64,000 bases of DNA, taken from contig NZ_JYNL01000064.1 in assembly GCF_001044235.1 (NCBI RefSeq), positions 820,329 to 884,328 on the forward strand, in the 5' to 3' direction. Positions within the stretch are counted from its first letter, which is position 1. The number at the start of each line of letters is the position of its first letter. Positions 60,636 to 64,000 of this stretch are shown one piece after another. Below the pieces are notes generated by a model. It was not told where the DNA came from, did not search any database, and saw only the letters and a program-made list of their open reading frames with translations. Made by a program: the position numbers and the translations under genes. The DNA comes from Mycolicibacterium chlorophenolicum. GTDB lineage: Bacteria; Actinomycetota; Actinomycetes; Mycobacteriales; Mycobacteriaceae.

Positions 60636-60639
60636 CGCT

Positions 60640-60680
60640 CTGAGTGTTCAACTGCGCGGAGTCACCAGTTGAACACTCAG
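60640..60680 (+). terminator. Perfect 15-base hairpin after the micro-gene
   Basis: CTGAGTGTTCAACTG (60640-60654) pairs without mismatch to CAGTTGAACACTCAG (60666-60680), loop 11 bases. No T-run follows, so it could be a mycobacterial I-shaped terminator or an operator/transfer site. Confidence 0.7.
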
Positions 60681-60796
60681 TGGCCACCGATTCTCGCGCG
60701 GTCTCTGGGGTCCGTGCATCCAACGAAAACGTACTAGTTGGCTAATCCGGCTCTGGTGGTGGACTGCTACACGTGCCGCCCGCCACGATGTAGCCC

Positions 60797-62227
60797 ATGA
60801 GCAAGCGACCCGAGCCCTATAACCCCTATTGCGGGCTGGTCGTCAACAACGACGAGCAGTACGAGAAGGTCCAGGGCGCACCGCATTTGGCGATCAGCGC
60901 ACCCACGCGCACCGGCAAGACCCGACGCCTACTCGCCCCGGCCGCGGTACTTCATCCAGGCCCGCTGGTGGCCGTGTCCAGCAAGGAGGACCTCGCCGAA
61001 CTGGTGCTCATGCGCCGCGGAGTCACGGGCCCGACCGGGGTCATCGACCTGCGCCCGGAGAAGACGCTCGCCTGGCCGGAGGGGGTGCGGTCCATGGTCA
61101 GTGATCCCACTGCGTCGATTGGGTCGGCCGACGAAGCTCTCACCGTCGCCGAGACCATGCTCGCCACCTCCGGTGTCGGTTTCGGCGGGGCGTCCAGCGG
61201 CCAGACGGTGGCCGCTGGCGGTTTGTGGGAATCGACGGCGAGCCGCCCACTGGCGTGCCTGCTGTACGCGGCCAGCCCCCAAGGCAACAGTCAGGGCATG
61301 CCCTGGGTCCTGGAAGCCGTCGAGAATCTCGGGGTCGAGGACGAGGAGGACGGCCACGGCGGCGGTCAGATGTCGCTGGAAGCCACACCGTCTTGGATGA
61401 CCGCGGCAGCACTGTGTCCGCACCCGATGCTCTCCGACCCGATGCAGCGCGTGCTCACGATGAACAGCCGCATGCGCGACAGCGTGGCCATCACCGTCTC
61501 CAAGGCAGTCACGCCGTGGGTGCGTCTCGGGCTCAGCGCCACCGAGCATCTCGACCGCCTCAGCGCAGTCGATGAGCTGAGCATCGAATCCTTCGATGTC
61601 TCCATGCTCGGCGACCCTGACGCCAGCCTGTTCGTCATCGCACCCAACACCGGCACCGTCGCCGGCGCGGCGGTAGCGCTGATCGACTCCATCATCCGCC
61701 ATTTCCGCAAACGCACCGCTCAGCACCAGCTTGAACATCGACTGCTGCTCGAACTCGACGAGGTGTGTAACTCCTGCCCGCTACCCGCGCTGCTCAACTA
61801 CGTTGGCGAGTCGGCGGGTCTGGGCGTCAACATCATGGCCACCGTGCAGGCCTCCAGCCACTTCGACGTCGTGTACGGGCCGAAGTATGCCGACGCGCTG
61901 CGCGACATCTTCCCCGGCACCGTCGTGATGTACGGGGCCCATGAGCGCCACCTGCTCGAGCAAGCGTCGCACTGGCAGGGGCTGGGGACGCGGCGCACAG
62001 AGTCTTACGAGCCGAACGGTGGAAGCCGTTCGCAGTCATCGCAACTGGGCGCGATCATCGACTGGCAGGAACTGCTTCCACAAAGTTACGAGGAGGCGCA
62101 GTTGCTGCTTCGGGGTACCGCGGGGCGCCGTGTCCAGATTCCCGACTGGAGCCAGTTCATCGATATCTACGACAGTGCGATCCAGACTCGCCAGCGTCGA
62201 CAGCGGATGGCCGCAGCGTCGGCCTGA
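60797..62227 (+). CDS. Type IV coupling protein-like conjugation ATPase (VirD4/TraG/TraD type)
   Basis: A 476-residue P-loop ATPase. Walker A is APTRTGKT (residues 35-42), Walker B is in RLLLELDEVCN (about 313-323), and ATVQASSHFD provides the sensor/glutamine segment; these are the landmarks of coupling proteins that deliver DNA to a conjugation channel. No membrane helices precede Walker A, so it is the soluble form found in actinobacterial elements. ATG 60797. A ligase pseudogene follows on the same strand and a probable relaxase-type gene converges from the right. Confidence 0.85.
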   Translation: MSKRPEPYNPYCGLVVNNDEQYEKVQGAPHLAISAPTRTGKTRRLLAPAAVLHPGPLVAVSSKEDLAELVLMRRGVTGPTGVIDLRPEKTLAWPEGVRSMVSDPTASIGSADEALTVAETMLATSGVGFGGASSGQTVAAGGLWESTASRPLACLLYAASPQGNSQGMPWVLEAVENLGVEDEEDGHGGGQMSLEATPSWMTAAALCPHPMLSDPMQRVLTMNSRMRDSVAITVSKAVTPWVRLGLSATEHLDRLSAVDELSIESFDVSMLGDPDASLFVIAPNTGTVAGAAVALIDSIIRHFRKRTAQHQLEHRLLLELDEVCNSCPLPALLNYVGESAGLGVNIMATVQASSHFDVVYGPKYADALRDIFPGTVVMYGAHERHLLEQASHWQGLGTRRTESYEPNGGSRSQSSQLGAIIDWQELLPQSYEEAQLLLRGTAGRRVQIPDWSQFIDIYDSAIQTRQRRQRMAAASA

Positions 62228-62292
62228 GCAGGACGTGCGATTCCGGTTCGAGCCCATGTAGGTGTGTTGCGTGGCGGGCGTACCGTCAACGA

Positions 62293-63269
62293 GTGGCCGC
62301 TGGGCGTTCTGTGGTGCGCCGGCGGGGGACGTCGGCGCCGATGCTGGCCACCCTCGGTCCGCCGCCCAGTGGTGACCGGTGGGCTGTGGAGTGGAAATTT
62401 GATGGCCAGCGCGCCAATCTCATTGTCGATCGCGGCGAGGTCGTCAGTTTCTCGCGCAATGGTGCCGACGTGTCGCTGACGTTCCCGGAGTTGGCTTTGG
62501 TGAGTCAGGCCGTGGGCGGGCGGGCGGTGGTGCTCGACGGAGAGATCGTGGCCCTTGATGCACAGGGGCGTCCGTCGTTCACGCGACTACAGCGGCGGTG
62601 GCCTCAGAATCGGCGGCCGAAGCCCGACCTGCTCCGCTCGGTTCCCGTGCAGCTCATAGCTTTTGACGTTCTCGCGGTCGACGGCCGGGATCTCACTGAC
62701 GAGCCGTACGTCAAGCGCCGCGAGGTACTGGAGTCGCTGATCGTGGAGGAGTCCGCGGTGGTAACGGTGCCCAAGGCGTTCTTCGGTGTGCCGGCAGCGG
62801 ACATGTTGGAGGTAGCTGCTCAGCACCATATGGAGGGCATCGTGTCCAAGCGGGTGGACTCCCCGTATCGGGAGGGCCGCTCGCCGTGGTGGGTGAAGAG
62901 CCCAGTGCGACAGAGTGCCGAACTTGCAGTGGTGGCGTTCGCAGGTCCGCCGGGGCGAGTCGGGGCGCTGCTGCTGGCCGGCCACCGCGACGACGGTGCG
63001 TTGGAGCTAGCCGGCGCCAGGTCGGCACGGGGTTCAGCGCGGTGATGCGCCGACATCTGTTCGAGGTCCTGCACCCGCTTGTGCGCGAGGTGCCCCCGGT
63101 TGTGAATCCCCCTGTCGATGAACAGGGTTGGCGATGGGTAGAGCCCCGGCACGTGGGAGAGGTCGCGTTTCGCGAGTGGGTGCCTGGGCGGGGCCTCCGG
63201 CACGCCAGTTGGAAAGGTTTGCGTGAGCAGGTCGACGTACGCACGACCCGGCTGCCTCCGGTGATCTAG
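62293..63269 (+). pseudogene. ATP-dependent DNA ligase (LigC/LigD-like), frameshifted
   Basis: GTG 62293 opens a ligase with motif I EWKFDGQR (nucleophile Lys35), motif III LDGEIVALD, IIIa FDVLAVDG, IV EGIVSKR and V WWVKSP. The frame ends early at 63045 (LELAGARSARGSAR). The expected C-terminal OB domain continues in another frame as QVGTGFSAVMRRHLFEVL and EWVPGRGLRHASWKGL, ending at 63267-63269. The break is at about 63013-63016, where two extra bases (or one missing) separate LELAG from QVGTG. The adenylation domain may still be made. It shares a CTAG stop with the convergent gene. Confidence 0.8.
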
Positions 63270-64000
63270 TCATCGATGCCGGCGCCCAGGGTGTGCTCCG
63301 GACCGTCGACCTCCGGCCCGGGTGTGCGCCATCCCAAGGCAAGGTGGCGGCGGTGCGCCGCGCGCGCGGCGCGTGCCGCACCGTCGTACTGGGTGAGCAC
63401 GTGACGCCACGATTCGCTGAGGTGGGTGCGGCCGAGGCGATCGGCCAGGGCAACCGCCGGCACCGGCTCCAGCAGCGGGTCTGAGGGCTCGGTGGGCGCG
63501 GCGGTGAGGGTCGTGCACCAGGGCAGGGATTGGGTGAGCAGCCGCACCGCCGAGGAGCTGGCCCCTGCATTGGTGCTGTGTTCGATGAGGATGACCCGGG
63601 CGTCTGCGGCCATGGCGTGGCGGGCGAGGTCGATCAGCTGGCCGGGGTCAGCGGTCGCGGGATCGTCGATGACGACGATGGCTCCGGGCGGCAGCATCCA
63701 TTGGTGGTCGCTGACCTGCTGGTGCGCGTGGCCGATGGTGGTGATGGTGTCGGCCAGTTCAGCATCGCGGGCCGGGGCTGAACTGGACTCAGACGCTGCC
63801 AGCCACAGCACCTTCCGGTCGTCGGCGTTGGCGGCGCTGCGCAGGGTGTAGAGGGCTGCGGCGGTTTCACTGTCCTCGATGTCGGCACCGACGACGGCGA
63901 GCCGGTAGGGGAGTGCGGCCAGGGACTTGAGCCGATCGCCGGTCTGAGGTTCGAGGCCGGACAGAGCGGAGCCGGGGATGAGCAGCGGAACGCTCTTGGG
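63266..64000 (-). CDS. C-terminal part of a probable relaxase/helicase-type conjugation protein, runs off the window
   Basis: The reverse frame is open for 244 codons from the window edge. It includes PLLIPGSALSGL, YRLAVVGADIEDSETAAALY, KVLWLAASESSSAPARDAEL, IVVIDDPATADPGQLIDLAR (Walker-B-like IDD) and VILIEHSTNAGASSSAVRLL. That order suggests an AAA/superfamily 1-like domain as in large TraA/TrwC relaxases of actinobacterial elements, but the Walker A lies outside the window, so the family is uncertain. Its neighbourhood with the coupling ATPase favours a transfer role. ATG 63809-63811 is internal, not the start. Confidence 0.55.
   Translation of the reverse strand, partial: PKSVPLLIPGSALSGLEPQTGDRLKSLAALPYRLAVVGADIEDSETAAALYTLRSAANADDRKVLWLAASESSSAPARDAELADTITTIGHAHQQVSDHQWMLPPGAIVVIDDPATADPGQLIDLARHAMAADARVILIEHSTNAGASSSAVRLLTQSLPWCTTLTAAPTEPSDPLLEPVPAVALADRLGRTHLSESWRHVLTQYDGAARAARAAHRRHLALGWRTPGPEVDGPEHTLGAGIDD

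Larger units (their letters stand above)
56340..64000. mobile_element. Integrated conjugative element or plasmid remnant (left part)
   Basis: From the fadD23 break to the window edge the gene content is typical of mycobacterial conjugative plasmids: a coupling ATPase, a probable relaxase/helicase-type gene, an ATP-dependent ligase, a copper cupredoxin/SHOCT pair and a CRP paralog. Several genes are frameshifted or carry stops, non-coding share is high, and codon bias is weaker than in the first 56 kb. The other end lies outside the window. Confidence 0.65.

Overview
This is high-GC actinobacterial DNA that matches a rapidly growing Mycobacterium (Mycolicibacterium type). Long stretches keep the gene order of M. 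tuberculosis loci Rv1425-Rv1428c, Rv0223c-Rv0228 and Rv0236c-Rv0244c. From memory of that map I recognise lipO, fadD12, aftD, lpqI, htdX, fabG4, fadA2 and fadE5. No rRNA, tRNA or CRISPR array was found. Family names rest on motif recognition and gene order; no database search was run.

Layout. 1-9,740: lipid turnover genes: the start of an acyl-CoA dehydrogenase gene, two paralogous HSL-type esterases, a wax ester synthase/DGAT, a lipO-fadD12-acyltransferase operon behind a KstR-type box, an SDR, and an AraC-DinB fusion paired with a DHFR-like reductase. 9,770-13,690: a FadE5 paralog, a SnoaL-like protein and a KstR-box aldehyde dehydrogenase, with two dispersed palindromes. 13,730-27,150: cell-envelope glycan genes: methyltransferase, GT4 glycosyltransferase, an inserted MpaB oxygenase between two related small membrane proteins, Rv0226c-like and DUF3068 membrane proteins, an O-acyltransferase, an acyl-CoA ligase, AftD and a DUF2613 peptide. 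27,160-39,070: USP, LpqI, a TetR regulator with a perfect operator-like palindrome, HtdX-FabG4 divergent from FadA2, an LLM oxidoreductase, an F6-type small RNA, FadE5, a DapB-like protein, an SDR and TspO.

39,151-56,350: a trehalose polyphleate (TPP) type locus: a 3,639-residue bimodular PKS, then divergently papA3, mmpL10 and fadD23. The logic is that FadD23 activates a starter acyl chain, the PKS extends it, PapA3 acylates trehalose and MmpL10 exports. fadD23 is cut off about 80 codons early and the PE-family acyltransferase gene expected next is absent.

56,350-64,000: foreign, partly decayed DNA fused to the broken fadD23: a leaderless small gene, a close paralog of the housekeeping CRP regulator, DUF3024 and other frameshifted remnants, a SHOCT/cupredoxin copper pair whose cupredoxin carries an amber codon in its metal site, a 35-codon micro-gene ending in a perfect hairpin, a type IV coupling ATPase, a frameshifted ATP-dependent DNA ligase and the 3' part of a probable conjugation gene. 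This looks like an integrated conjugative element or plasmid remnant that ended the TPP pathway.
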